Below, piece after piece: positions 9,271 to 18,352 of a DNA stretch of 64,000 bases. A model generated the notes under the pieces. It was not told the origin of the DNA, ran no database searches, and saw nothing but the letters and a program-made list of their open reading frames with translations. The position numbers and the translations under genes are program-made. Each line of letters opens with the position of its first letter. Within the stretch, counting starts at the first letter, position 1. The stretch covers positions 441,232 to 505,231 of the forward strand of contig NZ_LMUK01000046.1 of the NCBI RefSeq assembly GCF_009766005.1, in the 5' to 3' direction. This stretch comes from Bradyrhizobium sp. S69. Its GTDB lineage: Bacteria; Pseudomonadota; Alphaproteobacteria; Rhizobiales; Xanthobacteraceae.

Positions 9271-10560
9271 ATGTCAGCAAACGACGCTGTTGTCTCGACC
9301 CGAGACATCATCGCGCGCCGGAACCGCCTGCTCGGGCCAGCCTATCGGCTGTTCTACGAGCAACCGGTGCAGTTCGTGCGCGGCGAAGGCGTGTGGCTCT
9401 ACGATCCCGACGGCAATCGCTATCTGGATGCCTATAATAATGTGGCCGCTGTCGGGCACTGTCACCCGCACGTCGTCCAGGCGATCGCGCGGCAGGCGGC
9501 CGTCCTCAACACGCATACGCGCTATCTGCACGAGACCGTGCTCGATTACGCCGAGAAGCTGCTGACGACCTTCCCGGCCGAGATCGGCCACGCCATGTTC
9601 ACCTGCAGCGGCAGCGAGGCGAACGACCTCGCCTTGCGCGTCGCTCGAACCTGCACTGGCGGCACCGGGTTCATCGTGACGCAAACCGCGTATCACGGCG
9701 TGACAGTTGCGCTGGCCGAGCTTTCGCCCTCGCTCGGGCTATCGGCCGAAAAGGACAGCCATATGCGGTTGGTGCCGGCGCCGCGTTCGGCCGGGGACGA
9801 CACCGGCGAGATCTTTGCACGTCAGGTCCGCGCCGCGCTGGACGACATGGCGCGAAACGGGATTCGCCCGGCGGGATTGCTGGTCGACACGATCTTCTCA
9901 AGCGACGGCGTGTTCGCCGACCCGCCGGGCTTCCTGCGCCCGGCGGTCGAGGCGATACGCGCGGCCGGCGGCCTGTTCATCGCCGACGAAGTGCAGCCCG
10001 GCTTCGGCCGCACCGGCGAACAGATGTGGGGTTTTGCCCGCCACGATCTCGTTCCCGATCTGGTCACGATGGGCAAGCCGATGGGCAATGGTCATCCGGT
10101 CGCCGGGATGGCGGCGCGTCCGGATCTGCTGGCGGAGTTCGGCGCGAGGTCGCGCTATTTCAATACCTTTGGCGGCAACCCGGTATCCGCAGCAGCAGGG
10201 ATCGCCGTACTTGAAGTGATCGAGTCCGAGGGATTGATCGCAAACGCGCGGCGCACCGGCGGCTATCTGCTCGATCGTCTCAAGCAGTTGCAGGCCCGGC
10301 ACGAATTGATCGCCGAGGTGCGTGGTGTCGGATTGTTCATCGGTGTCGAGCTGCGGCGCGCCGGCATCGCCGGGACGCCTGCCACGCGCGAAAGCGCAGC
10401 GATCGTCAATATGCTGCGCGAGCGGCGCGTGCTGATCAGCGCCGCCGGACCACATGCCAATGTTCTCAAAATAAGGCCACCGCTGGTGTTCGCCACCGAT
10501 CACGCCGACATGCTGGTCGAGAACCTGGATCAAGTGTTGCAGGCATTACATCAGGCCTGA
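9271..10560 (+). CDS. Class III PLP enzyme, AGXT2L-type phospho-lyase (ethanolamine-phosphate / phosphohydroxylysine)
   Basis: 429 aa fold-type I PLP enzyme. The Schiff-base lysine is K269 in TMGKPMGNGHPVA and the pyridine-binding Asp is D239 in IADEVQPGFGRTG. Several segments follow human ETNPPL/PHYKPL rather than ordinary omega-transaminases: NNVAAVGHCHPHVV, RYLHETVLDYA, YFNTFGGNPVS and the end block GPHANVLKIRPP. That subfamily performs phosphate- and ammonia-eliminating lyase reactions, not transamination. With the kinase 5 bp upstream it forms a phosphorylate-then-eliminate module. The subfamily call is from memory of the human sequences; a plain aminotransferase remains possible. Confidence 0.78.
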   Translation: MSANDAVVSTRDIIARRNRLLGPAYRLFYEQPVQFVRGEGVWLYDPDGNRYLDAYNNVAAVGHCHPHVVQAIARQAAVLNTHTRYLHETVLDYAEKLLTTFPAEIGHAMFTCSGSEANDLALRVARTCTGGTGFIVTQTAYHGVTVALAELSPSLGLSAEKDSHMRLVPAPRSAGDDTGEIFARQVRAALDDMARNGIRPAGLLVDTIFSSDGVFADPPGFLRPAVEAIRAAGGLFIADEVQPGFGRTGEQMWGFARHDLVPDLVTMGKPMGNGHPVAGMAARPDLLAEFGARSRYFNTFGGNPVSAAAGIAVLEVIESEGLIANARRTGGYLLDRLKQLQARHELIAEVRGVGLFIGVELRRAGIAGTPATRESAAIVNMLRERRVLISAAGPHANVLKIRPPLVFATDHADMLVENLDQVLQALHQA

Positions 10561-10998
10561 CCCGATGAAGTCGGCAAGTGACTGCGCGACAGCCAAAGCG
10601 AACGAACCTTCGAAGTTAGCGCGCAGAGCTGACCACAGGGGCCCCCGGGACTTTCTTGATACACCAGGAATTAAAACACCGGCAATATTGGAAACGCGTT
10701 CAACCCGGTTGCCGAGATGAGCGACTGGTTAGTTGCAGATCCCATCAGGTTTGCTAGCGACGCCGCTCGGCTTGCGGCTGCTCCCCCATCACGTCCTGAG
10801 TGCAAAGGGATCGCGCTCTTCTCCCGAGAAATCAATCAAAGCGGCGTCGCCATTTTCGCCGTCGTCTAGCTTTTCCAGACTTCCTCGCGATAAACATCCC
10901 TTAAAGCTGGATCAACGCATAGGTCGGAGCGCGCCCATTCTTCAAAGAGCTTGCTGCTCACGAGCTGCGCGCTGTGGTTATTGACAAACAGCCGTCGA
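10561..10998. other. Non-coding spacer after the phospho-lyase operon
   Basis: No open frame here has a recognisable family or good coding character. A short minus-strand stretch (about 10885-10990, reading LFVNNHSAQLVSSKLFEEWA) looks protein-like and may be more debris from the decayed regulator just downstream. No clear intrinsic terminator for the operon ending at 10560 is seen. Confidence 0.5.
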
Positions 10999-11272
10999 TC
11001 AATGTGTTTTGCGTTCGAGCAGAGCAAGCGTGCGGTCGGACAGAAAAAGTCCGTGCCCCAGAAGCTCTATTGCCGAGACTGTTCCATCCGAGCCGAGCAC
11101 CGGCCAACCTTCGAACAGCGGTTCGACCCACGGAAATTCTTCAAGCCACCGCAGCGATGATGACGACGCCGCGGCGACATGAGCGAAAAGTCGCGGCGCG
11201 CACGCTCCCGGTGCGGCCGACCGCTTCGAACGCGCGGAGCGCAATCAAGGACGGCAGGCGTAGTCGCATCAT
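10999..11272 (-). pseudogene. Decayed LysR-type regulator fragment
   Basis: From an ATG at 11272 the minus strand reads MRLRLPSLIALRAFEAVGRT and then GSVRAA, a near-perfect start of a GcvA-like LysR HTH domain. The frame is lost after about 30 residues. A second frame (from about 11244) continues with RWLEEFPWVEPLFEG, compatible with a damaged NLEEFLGVRLFERR helix, and ends at 10999. No effector-binding domain is recognisable. I call it a remnant with at least one frameshift; the 3' limit is approximate. Confidence 0.45.
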
Positions 11273-11538
11273 TGCTGAACCGGCACCGCTATCACGGATT
11301 CCCCGCACTCCATCTCTCTGTGTCGGCTGCGGCGATTGCCCGATGCGCCCCCCGGGATGTCTTGCGCAAATGGAACCGATCATGACAAACAAGCTGCTTG
11401 TCGCGCGGCTTCGCGCCGGTCACAAATACGTCGTATGCTGGAGCCGGCCTTCGGAACCGCGTTGATCGCCCGACGGGACGGCATTCGGGGCGGCATTACT
11501 GGGTGCGATGGCCGGTCGCACGGCTTGCGGAGCGGTGG

Positions 11539-13857
11539 ATGGATCAGGACGACGCGAAGCTGACATGGAGCCCGCATAGCGCGCATTGGGGCGCGTTTTC
11601 GGCCCGCTGGAGCGGTGAGGAACTTGCGGTCCGCGCCTATTCCGGCGATCCGTCGCCGTCCCCGATCCTGGGAAATTTCACCAACGCCCTGCGCCACAAG
11701 GCCCGTGTCCTGAAACCGATGGTGCGGCGGAGCTGGCTGGAAAAGTCGCCGGACCACCACCGCACGCTGGACGGCGCGTTTGTCGAAATGCCGTGGAAGG
11801 AGGTGCTCGACCTGCTCGCCGCCGAACTCTCCCGCGTGCACACCGAGTATGGCGCCGGCGCGATCTATGGCGGCTCCTATGGCTGGGCCAGCGCCGGCCG
11901 GTTTCATCACGCGCAGAGCCAGATTCACCGTTTCCTGAACGTCGCGTTCGGCGGTTATGTGCGTTCGGTCAACAGCTACAGCGCGGGCGCATCCGCGGTG
12001 ATCCTACCGCACGTGCTGGGGCCGTACGAGAGCGTCTCGCGGCACAACGTCACCTGGGATCAGATCAGCGAACATACCGACGTCGTGCTGGCGTTCGGCG
12101 GCATGGCGCTGAAGAATTCGGCGGTCGCAAGCGGCGGCATCAGCCGGCACATCGAACGCGATGCGATGCGCAAAGCCGCGCAGCGCGGCGCCAAGTTTTA
12201 CTGCGTCAGTCCCCTGCGCGACGACCTGCCCCAAGAAGCCTCCGCCAGATGGCTGCCGATCCGGGTCGGCACCGATGTCGCCCTGATGCTCGCGCTGGCG
12301 CAGACGCTGGTGGTAGACAATCTTTGCGACCGCGACTTCCTCTCGCGCTATTGCACCGGTTTCGACCTCTTCGAGCGCTATTTGCTCGGCGGCGACGGCG
12401 GCTTTCCAAAGGATGCGGCTTGGGCGGCCGAGATCACCGGCATTGCGGCTTCCACCATCACGGAGCTTGCGCGCGCGCTGACGCGCGGCCGCTGCCTGAT
12501 CACCGTGTCGCACTCGCTGCAGCGGGCGCAATATGGCGAACAGCCGGTCTGGATGGGCGCGGTGCTGGCCGCGATGCTCGGGCAGATCGGCCTGCCCGGC
12601 GGCGGCTACAACTATGCGCTCGGCGCGCTCGGCCACACCGGCCGCCGCGTCAATGCGGTGCCGATCCCGACCATGCCGCAAGGCCGCAACGGCGTCGACG
12701 CGTTCATCCCGGTCGCGCGCATCAGCGACATGCTGCTCAATCCGAACCAGCCGTTCGACTACAACGGCCGAACGCTGCGCTATCCGAATATCAAGCTGAT
12801 CTACTGGGGCGGCGGCAATCCGTTCCACCATCACCAGGATATCAACCGGCTGCGTCGGGCCTTTAACGTGCCGCAAACCATCGTGGTGCAGGAAACCGCG
12901 TGGACGCCGATGGCGCGCTTCGCCGACATCGTGTTGCCAGCGACGATGACGCTGGAGCGCGACGATATCGGCGCCGCCGCCACCGATCCGCGGCTTGTTG
13001 CGATGCGCAAGGTGGCGCCGCCGATCGGGGAAGCCCGCGATGATTTCGAGATCTTCGCCGATCTGGCGCGCCGGTTCGGGGTGGAGCAGGCGTTCACCGA
13101 GGGACGCGATAGCCGGCAGTGGCTGGTTCACCTCTACGAGACTACACGCACAGCGCTCGCCGCGCGCGGCCTGGATGCACCGGATTTCGACCAGTTCTGG
13201 CGCCGGGGTGAACTTGCATTGCCGTCCCAGCCGGACGATGGCGGCATCCTGCGTGCGTTCCGCGATGACCCCGAAACCCACCGGTTGCCGACGCCGAGTG
13301 GCAAGATCGAGATCTTTTCGCAGGCGATCGCGGACTTCGGCTACGACGATTGTCCCGGCCATCCCGCCTGGCTGCCCTCGACCGAACCGCCGTCACAGCG
13401 CCACCCGTTGACGCTGATCGCCAACCAGCCGGCGACGCGCCTGCACAGCCAGCTCGATTTCGGCAGCTACAGCCAATCGCAAAAGATCGACGGCCGCGAG
13501 GTGGTCCGGCTCAATCCCGCCGACGCGCGGCGGCGCGGCATCGCAAACGGCGATATCGTTCGCCTGTTCAATGATCGCGGTGCCTGCCTGGCGGCCGCCA
13601 TGCTTTCCGATCAGGTGATGGAAGGCGTGATCCATCTGCCGACCGGCGCATGGTACGATCCGGAACTCGACCCGGACGGACAACCGCTCTGCGTGCACGG
13701 CAATCCGAACGTCCTCACCCGCGACGTCGGCACCTCGAAGCTGGCGCAAGGTTGCTGTGGTCAGGTGACGGTGGTCGGCTGCGAAAAATATACAGGCGTG
13801 GCCCGACCGGTGCAGGCCTTCGATCCGCCCGAACCGTCGACTCGCAAGGTGACTTGA
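11539..13857 (+). CDS. bisC: BisC-type molybdopterin oxidoreductase (S-/N-oxide reductase)
   Basis: 772 aa, almost the length of E. coli BisC, and collinear with it: HWGAF near the N-terminus, IYGGSYGWASAGRFHHAQSQ, NSYSAGASAVILPHV with the Mo-ligand serine, HHQDINRL, ADIVLPATMTLERDD, GKIEIFSQAIADFGYDDCPG and QLDFGSYSQS. There is no N-terminal Cys motif, so no [4Fe-4S] cluster, as in the DMSO-reductase/BisC/TorA group. No Tat signal is seen, so it is probably cytoplasmic. BisC reduces biotin sulfoxide and methionine sulfoxide. The frame is open further upstream, but the ATG at 11539 matches the family start. It is a single-gene unit that runs convergently into the autotransporter gene. Confidence 0.9.
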   Translation: MDQDDAKLTWSPHSAHWGAFSARWSGEELAVRAYSGDPSPSPILGNFTNALRHKARVLKPMVRRSWLEKSPDHHRTLDGAFVEMPWKEVLDLLAAELSRVHTEYGAGAIYGGSYGWASAGRFHHAQSQIHRFLNVAFGGYVRSVNSYSAGASAVILPHVLGPYESVSRHNVTWDQISEHTDVVLAFGGMALKNSAVASGGISRHIERDAMRKAAQRGAKFYCVSPLRDDLPQEASARWLPIRVGTDVALMLALAQTLVVDNLCDRDFLSRYCTGFDLFERYLLGGDGGFPKDAAWAAEITGIAASTITELARALTRGRCLITVSHSLQRAQYGEQPVWMGAVLAAMLGQIGLPGGGYNYALGALGHTGRRVNAVPIPTMPQGRNGVDAFIPVARISDMLLNPNQPFDYNGRTLRYPNIKLIYWGGGNPFHHHQDINRLRRAFNVPQTIVVQETAWTPMARFADIVLPATMTLERDDIGAAATDPRLVAMRKVAPPIGEARDDFEIFADLARRFGVEQAFTEGRDSRQWLVHLYETTRTALAARGLDAPDFDQFWRRGELALPSQPDDGGILRAFRDDPETHRLPTPSGKIEIFSQAIADFGYDDCPGHPAWLPSTEPPSQRHPLTLIANQPATRLHSQLDFGSYSQSQKIDGREVVRLNPADARRRGIANGDIVRLFNDRGACLAAAMLSDQVMEGVIHLPTGAWYDPELDPDGQPLCVHGNPNVLTRDVGTSKLAQGCCGQVTVVGCEKYTGVARPVQAFDPPEPSTRKVT

Positions 13858-13986
13858 ACCTGCAAGCCAAATCACGGGAGTTTTTGCGGGCGATTTCCAG
13901 CAGCGAGGGGCCGGATTTCACGAAGTAGAAGTTGACCCGTTTCACGCTCGCAAAAAATCCGCGGCTTCGGCCAAATTATCGCCGCC

Positions 13987-16900
13987 TCACCACACGTATC
14001 GCGCCACGGCTTTGCCTGCGTAGCTGCGGGTGACATTGGAGAACTCGCCTTCGAAGGTACCGCTGAGCGAGAAACCGTTGGTCCATTTGCGCTCGATGGA
14101 AGCCGTGGTGAGCGCGGAGTCGGCGGCCTGCGATGCGCCGCCCACAACGAAGGAGGCACCGGGCAGCGCCTGGAAGGTCGCGGCGACACTGCGGTCGGGA
14201 TCGTAATCGTGCGACCAGGCGAAACGGCCGAGCAGCGTGAGCATGCCGTCCGATAGCGCAAAGGATTTGTCGGTGCGGAAGCCGAGTTCGCTGCGCACAT
14301 CCGCGGCGTCGCGGCCAGCATAGGCCAGAGCGAAATTGTTCGTCCCAATGACGGCCTGTTCGGCGTAGGACGGAAGATCGAAGGTCACAAATTGCGCGGC
14401 GGCATATGGCGTGATCCCGATGCCGCCGTTCCATGGTGAGACGAAGCGATAGCCGCCTTCGAGACGGCCCGACCACGCATTGGCGTTGAACTCGGCGCGG
14501 AGTTGGTCGAGGCCGGCGATCATGACCGTGCGATTGTCGGTGATGTCCTGCCAGCCATAAGCGAGTGCGGCGGAGACATACGCCGGACCTTCGTTGTGGC
14601 GCGCATAGGCGCCCATCTGGAACAGGTCCGAGCGGCCCGATCCGCCATTGGCGACGGAGAAACTGGTGCCGCCGCCAGCAAGCGCAAAGCCGGCAACTGT
14701 GCTGGGCGAGAACAGATAGTCGGCGCCGACGGCAGTACCCGCGATCATGCTGGTCGTGTTGTTCGATCCGACCGCTGTGTTGCCGGATGTCGATTGTGAC
14801 CCGCCAAAGGCGGAAGCCCACACGCTCCAGCGCGGATCGTAAGCTTTCGACAGCGGCGCCTTCGCGAACGCAAATGCGTCGGTTGGATTCGATTTCGCAG
14901 CATAAGCACTCGCCTGATCTGCTTCATCGGCAAATCCGGTCGCGCCCGGTGTCGCGTGGAAACCGCCGCCCCGGTTCAGGAACGGATCGGTCAAGATTCC
15001 CATGAACTGGCTCATCGCATTAAACGTCGTCTGCTGTGCACCCGTTGCGGTCTCGCCAGAGGCTTGCGACAAGTTGCCGGGGGTCAGCGCGGAATAGAGC
15101 AGCGGAACGCTGCCATTGCCGTTGAAGAAATTGCTCAGCGCGTTGCCGACGGCCTGCTGATTGCCGTTGAGTGCGCCGGAAGCGGCGAAGTTCAGGCTTA
15201 GATTGAGATAGGCATGATTGGCGTCGTAACTCAGCGCGGTCTGGACGTTCGAAGGCAGATTGCTCGACACCGTCGGGGCGAAACTGCCGGACACGCCGCC
15301 AGCCGCCGTGAGAATGGTGTACTGCTTGGAAATGGTGCTTGCCGAGAGGACATTCACGGTTGCGCCTGCCAGGGTGGCCGTGCCCGTGACGTTTGCAAAC
15401 GAAGCTGCGGGCGGACCGATCTGGACAAGGTAGGCCGCGCCGGACTGGAAGGCGAGATTGCCGGCGATGGCCATGGAGGATCCGGCCGTTCCGTTGCCGG
15501 GCGCGAACAAGCCGCCGCTGTTGACCATCGTGTTGCCGACGGTGCCGTTGCCGGTCAGCATGGCGCCGCCGCCCACCGTGGTCAGGCTGGATGACGCGAT
15601 CGAACCCATCACCACCAGCCCGCCGCCGGTGATGTTGGTGGCGCCAGTGTAGGTGTTCTGTGCCAACAACGTCACAATGCCCGGACCATCCTTGAGCAGC
15701 CCACCGCCGCCGGGAAGCGAGGCCCAAATGGTGCCCGTCTGGAGTTCATACGAGGAGACGGGGCCGCCAGCCCTGACGGTATCGGCGGCAGCGATCGCCA
15801 ACAATTGAGCCTGATTGGCCGTAATGCCCAATGCGTTCGCTGCGGACGACGCGAACAGCGGGCTGTTCGGATTGGTCTCCGAGATCAGCGTGATCGGGTC
15901 TTGGCCGGTAATGCTGTAGAAGAGCGTGAGCGCATCGAGATAGGCGCCGTAGGCGCTGGGATGATAGCCGATCGACGTCGTGCAGCATGCCGTGAGGGGA
16001 TTGGTGTCCCAAAGGCTGAACTGACTGGCGGGGTTGGTCGCCAAATAGGGATTCTGGACAGCGATGCCGAGATTGATGGCGCTCACCCACGAATCGCCTG
16101 AATACGCGACGCTGATGTGGGAGCCGGTTGGGTTCGACGCATTATATGTAGTGGCCGCGCTGGTATATGCGTTGTGCAAATCCGACGCCATTTGGGCGAT
16201 TGGGTTGGCCGCGCCGACATACGGAGCATAGGCCGGGTTGCCGCCTTGTTGCGACGGAGTGCTGGTGCCGAAGATCGGCAAATTGGGGTTGCTGCTGGTG
16301 TAGCCGTAGGATGCCAGCGGTTGGGTCTGTTCGAGCGTGATCGCTGCCTTCGGCTTGCCGGCCGCGGCGTCTGCGGCGTCGATGGCATTGACCAGGCCGG
16401 TCACGCCGGACTGGAATCCCGCGGGATTGCCGCGCGTCGGCACGCTCACGCCATTGACCGTAACGGTCGTGGGCAGGGGCCGGAAGCTCTGATCCTGCAT
16501 AATGACTTGGCTGTATTTTGAGTTGGCGATCAGCGGAAGATCGCCGGCTTCGCTACCCGTATTGCCGAGATATCCCGACAGCGTGGCGCTGGAGACCGAG
16601 ATCAGCGAGACGTCGTAATGCAGGCCCGCTTCCTTGGTGAATTGCAGGAAGACACCGGCCACACCCGCAAACGGCCCCACCTCCGAGTACTGAGCCGACG
16701 GATGGCTTTGCAGATAGGTCAGTTGCTGCGACACGGTGGCGCCGGGCGTATTGGCGCTCGTCGGCGTCACCGGCGCTACCGCCTCGGCGCCCGAGGTACA
16801 CGCTCCGGTCGCGCTGGTTGACGGGCACAGCAAGTCGTGAACGACGTTCGGATTACCGACGGAAGCAGCGTTGCCCGCATTATAGTTAAGCGCGGGAGGG

Positions 16901-17103
16901 TATCTCCCGTGTGTGAAGCTGTTGCCGACAAACAGAAGTTCGATGGGATTGGCGGCCGTCTGAGCCATCGCGGGGCTCTCAGCCAGAGCGGGCATCATGG
17001 CGATCGTGGCCACGAGAAGCAACCGGACGCGCGCGACCCGGCGATCTCCGTCTGGCTTGACTCGGCACGCAGCAAGACCGGCGCCACTCCAACAAATCGG
17101 CAT
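13987..17103 (-). CDS. Autotransporter with SGNH-esterase-like passenger
   Basis: 1038 aa. The signal peptide lies at about residues 24-48 (VRLLLVATIAMMPALAES, then PAMAQ). The passenger begins with an SGNH/GDSL-like block I, LLFVGNSFTHG (candidate Ser62). A candidate block V histidine is found in SIGYHPSAYGAYLDA near residue 381. Next comes an autotransporter-associated beta-strand repeat around 470-500 (LAQNTYTGATNITGGGL) and Gly/Ala/Thr-rich beta-helix sequence. A C-terminal beta-barrel follows from about residue 770 (WASAFGG ... GYRFVSPWNGG ... ARYVW). The GGGGGG-rich Shine-Dalgarno lies 6 nt before the ATG. The likely product is a surface-displayed or released esterase. The DxxH of block V is not clear, so catalysis is inferred. 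Confidence 0.85.
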   Translation of the reverse strand: MPICWSGAGLAACRVKPDGDRRVARVRLLLVATIAMMPALAESPAMAQTAANPIELLFVGNSFTHGRYPPALNYNAGNAASVGNPNVVHDLLCPSTSATGACTSGAEAVAPVTPTSANTPGATVSQQLTYLQSHPSAQYSEVGPFAGVAGVFLQFTKEAGLHYDVSLISVSSATLSGYLGNTGSEAGDLPLIANSKYSQVIMQDQSFRPLPTTVTVNGVSVPTRGNPAGFQSGVTGLVNAIDAADAAAGKPKAAITLEQTQPLASYGYTSSNPNLPIFGTSTPSQQGGNPAYAPYVGAANPIAQMASDLHNAYTSAATTYNASNPTGSHISVAYSGDSWVSAINLGIAVQNPYLATNPASQFSLWDTNPLTACCTTSIGYHPSAYGAYLDALTLFYSITGQDPITLISETNPNSPLFASSAANALGITANQAQLLAIAAADTVRAGGPVSSYELQTGTIWASLPGGGGLLKDGPGIVTLLAQNTYTGATNITGGGLVVMGSIASSSLTTVGGGAMLTGNGTVGNTMVNSGGLFAPGNGTAGSSMAIAGNLAFQSGAAYLVQIGPPAASFANVTGTATLAGATVNVLSASTISKQYTILTAAGGVSGSFAPTVSSNLPSNVQTALSYDANHAYLNLSLNFAASGALNGNQQAVGNALSNFFNGNGSVPLLYSALTPGNLSQASGETATGAQQTTFNAMSQFMGILTDPFLNRGGGFHATPGATGFADEADQASAYAAKSNPTDAFAFAKAPLSKAYDPRWSVWASAFGGSQSTSGNTAVGSNNTTSMIAGTAVGADYLFSPSTVAGFALAGGGTSFSVANGGSGRSDLFQMGAYARHNEGPAYVSAALAYGWQDITDNRTVMIAGLDQLRAEFNANAWSGRLEGGYRFVSPWNGGIGITPYAAAQFVTFDLPSYAEQAVIGTNNFALAYAGRDAADVRSELGFRTDKSFALSDGMLTLLGRFAWSHDYDPDRSVAATFQALPGASFVVGGASQAADSALTTASIERKWTNGFSLSGTFEGEFSNVTRSYAGKAVARYVW

Positions 17104-17225
17104 AGCTATCCCCCCTTTGTAATCGCCGCTCTATTGGCAGCCGTCTTTTTTGGAGTTCGTGTGCGAACCCGGATTTCGTTCTAATCGGGCAAGAGAGTGA
17201 TTGTAAAATATATTGTGATCGCATA

Positions 17226-17248
17226 ATCCATATCTTAAACATATGGAT
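17226..17248. promoter_or_regulatory. LysR-type operator (LTTR box) upstream of the regulator
   Basis: A perfect inverted repeat, ATCCATAT (17226-17233), 7-bp spacer, ATATGGAT (17241-17248), contains a T-N11-A core. It ends 8 bp before the LysR start at 17257 and lies in the divergent gap to the autotransporter. This suits autoregulation by the LysR protein, and possibly control of the autotransporter. Confidence 0.65.
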
Positions 17249-17256
17249 CGGATTCC

Positions 17257-18180
17257 ATGGAACTGCGTCATATCCGGTATTTCCTGGCCGTCGCCGAAGA
17301 GCGGCACATGACGCGAGCGGCGGCACGGCTCGGGTTGCAGCAACCTCCGCTCAGTCTGCAAATCCGCGCGCTGGAGGACGAACTGGGCACCAAGCTGTTC
17401 ACCCGCCTGCCGCGGGGCGTAGAGCTCACTCCGGCGGGCGAGGCATTCCTGGAAGAAGCGCAAACGGTGCTGAGCGCGGTCGAGCGTGCGAGAGCGCGGG
17501 CTCGCGCCGCTGCCATGGGCCAGCGCGGCCGGATCTCGATCGGCCTGACGACTTCAGCTTCGCTGCATCCGGCGGTGACGCGCACGTTGCGCGCCTATGC
17601 CGACAGTCACGCCGCGGTAGCGCTCGATCTGCGTGCGAGCAGCGCGGCTGGCCTGACCGAAGCACTGCTTCGCCAGGATGTGCAGGTCGCAATCATTCGC
17701 GCGGCCGTGGCGCGACCGGCGGATCTGATTTTTAAGGAATTGGCCCGGGAAAATATGTTGATCGCACTGCCGGCTGACCACCATCTCATTCGCCGCACGG
17801 CTTCGGGCGCGAACGCGCCAATCCCCCTCAGCGCACTGGCAGGCGAGCGGATGATTCTGGTGCGCCGCCATGCCGCTCCGGGCATGTACAGCAACGTCGT
17901 TGATGCCTGCCACAAGGCCGGCTTCGAACCACTGATTGTCGCCGAGGTGGAACAGATGCTGACCAGCATCAACCTGATCGCCGCCGGCGTGGGTATTTCG
18001 CTGATACCCGCCTCGATCCGAGAAATCCGTCAGGAAGGCATCGCCTATTGTCCGATATTGGATGCGCCGTCGCTGGTCGCACCGCTGACTCTTGTCTGCC
18101 GGCGAGGTGAGGTTCGACCGATCGTTACGGATTTCATCGAGCTTTGTCGAAAACTGGTCAAGAGCGAGCGTTCGGATTGA
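17257..18180 (+). CDS. LysR-family regulator, BenM/CatM/CbbR-like
   Basis: 307 aa. The N-terminal HTH (MELRHIRYFLAVAEERHMTR, then AAARLGLQQPPLSLQI) is of the aromatic-catabolism-type LysR subgroup. The effector-binding domain covers about residues 92-300 (ISIGLTTSA, ALPADHHL, AGVGISLIPASI). It is transcribed away from the autotransporter and convergently to the DcuC-type gene. The operator just upstream suggests autoregulation. Its target could be the autotransporter at 13987-17103; no other divergent gene is present. Confidence 0.9.
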   Translation: MELRHIRYFLAVAEERHMTRAAARLGLQQPPLSLQIRALEDELGTKLFTRLPRGVELTPAGEAFLEEAQTVLSAVERARARARAAAMGQRGRISIGLTTSASLHPAVTRTLRAYADSHAAVALDLRASSAAGLTEALLRQDVQVAIIRAAVARPADLIFKELARENMLIALPADHHLIRRTASGANAPIPLSALAGERMILVRRHAAPGMYSNVVDACHKAGFEPLIVAEVEQMLTSINLIAAGVGISLIPASIREIRQEGIAYCPILDAPSLVAPLTLVCRRGEVRPIVTDFIELCRKLVKSERSD

Positions 18181-18210
18181 TTTGTGAGTCCGCCGCCGTA
18201 ACAAGCCAGA

Positions 18211-18340
18211 GCGTTTTCAAGCCAACGGGTCGCGCGAATGCGCGCCCGATGACAGGCTCCGTGGCCACCGGTTCGCGTCAAGAAAACGCGTCAAAACAAA
18301 AGACTAGAGCCCCGTTCCGATTCCATCGGAACGGGGCTCC
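18211..18340. repeat. Interspersed palindromic repeat element (rhizobial type)
   Basis: An outer inverted pair GCGTTTTC (18211-18218) / GAAAACGC (18282-18289) is followed by CGTCAAAACAAAAGACTAG and then the strong hairpin at 18307-18339. The wording of this block (CACCGGTTCGCGTCAAGAAA and the GCCCCGTTCCGAT hairpin) is one I recall as an interspersed element of Bradyrhizobium/Rhodopseudomonas intergenic DNA. Copy number cannot be checked here. Confidence 0.6.
18307..18339. terminator. Bidirectional stem-loop between convergent genes
   Basis: A perfect 14-bp stem GAGCCCCGTTCCGA / TCGGAACGGGGCTC with loop TTCCA lies between the stops of the LysR gene (18180) and the leftward DcuC-type gene (18353). 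There is no strong T-tract, so termination strength is uncertain, but the stem is very stable. Confidence 0.6.
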
Positions 18341-18352
18341 AGTCCCTTCTAA

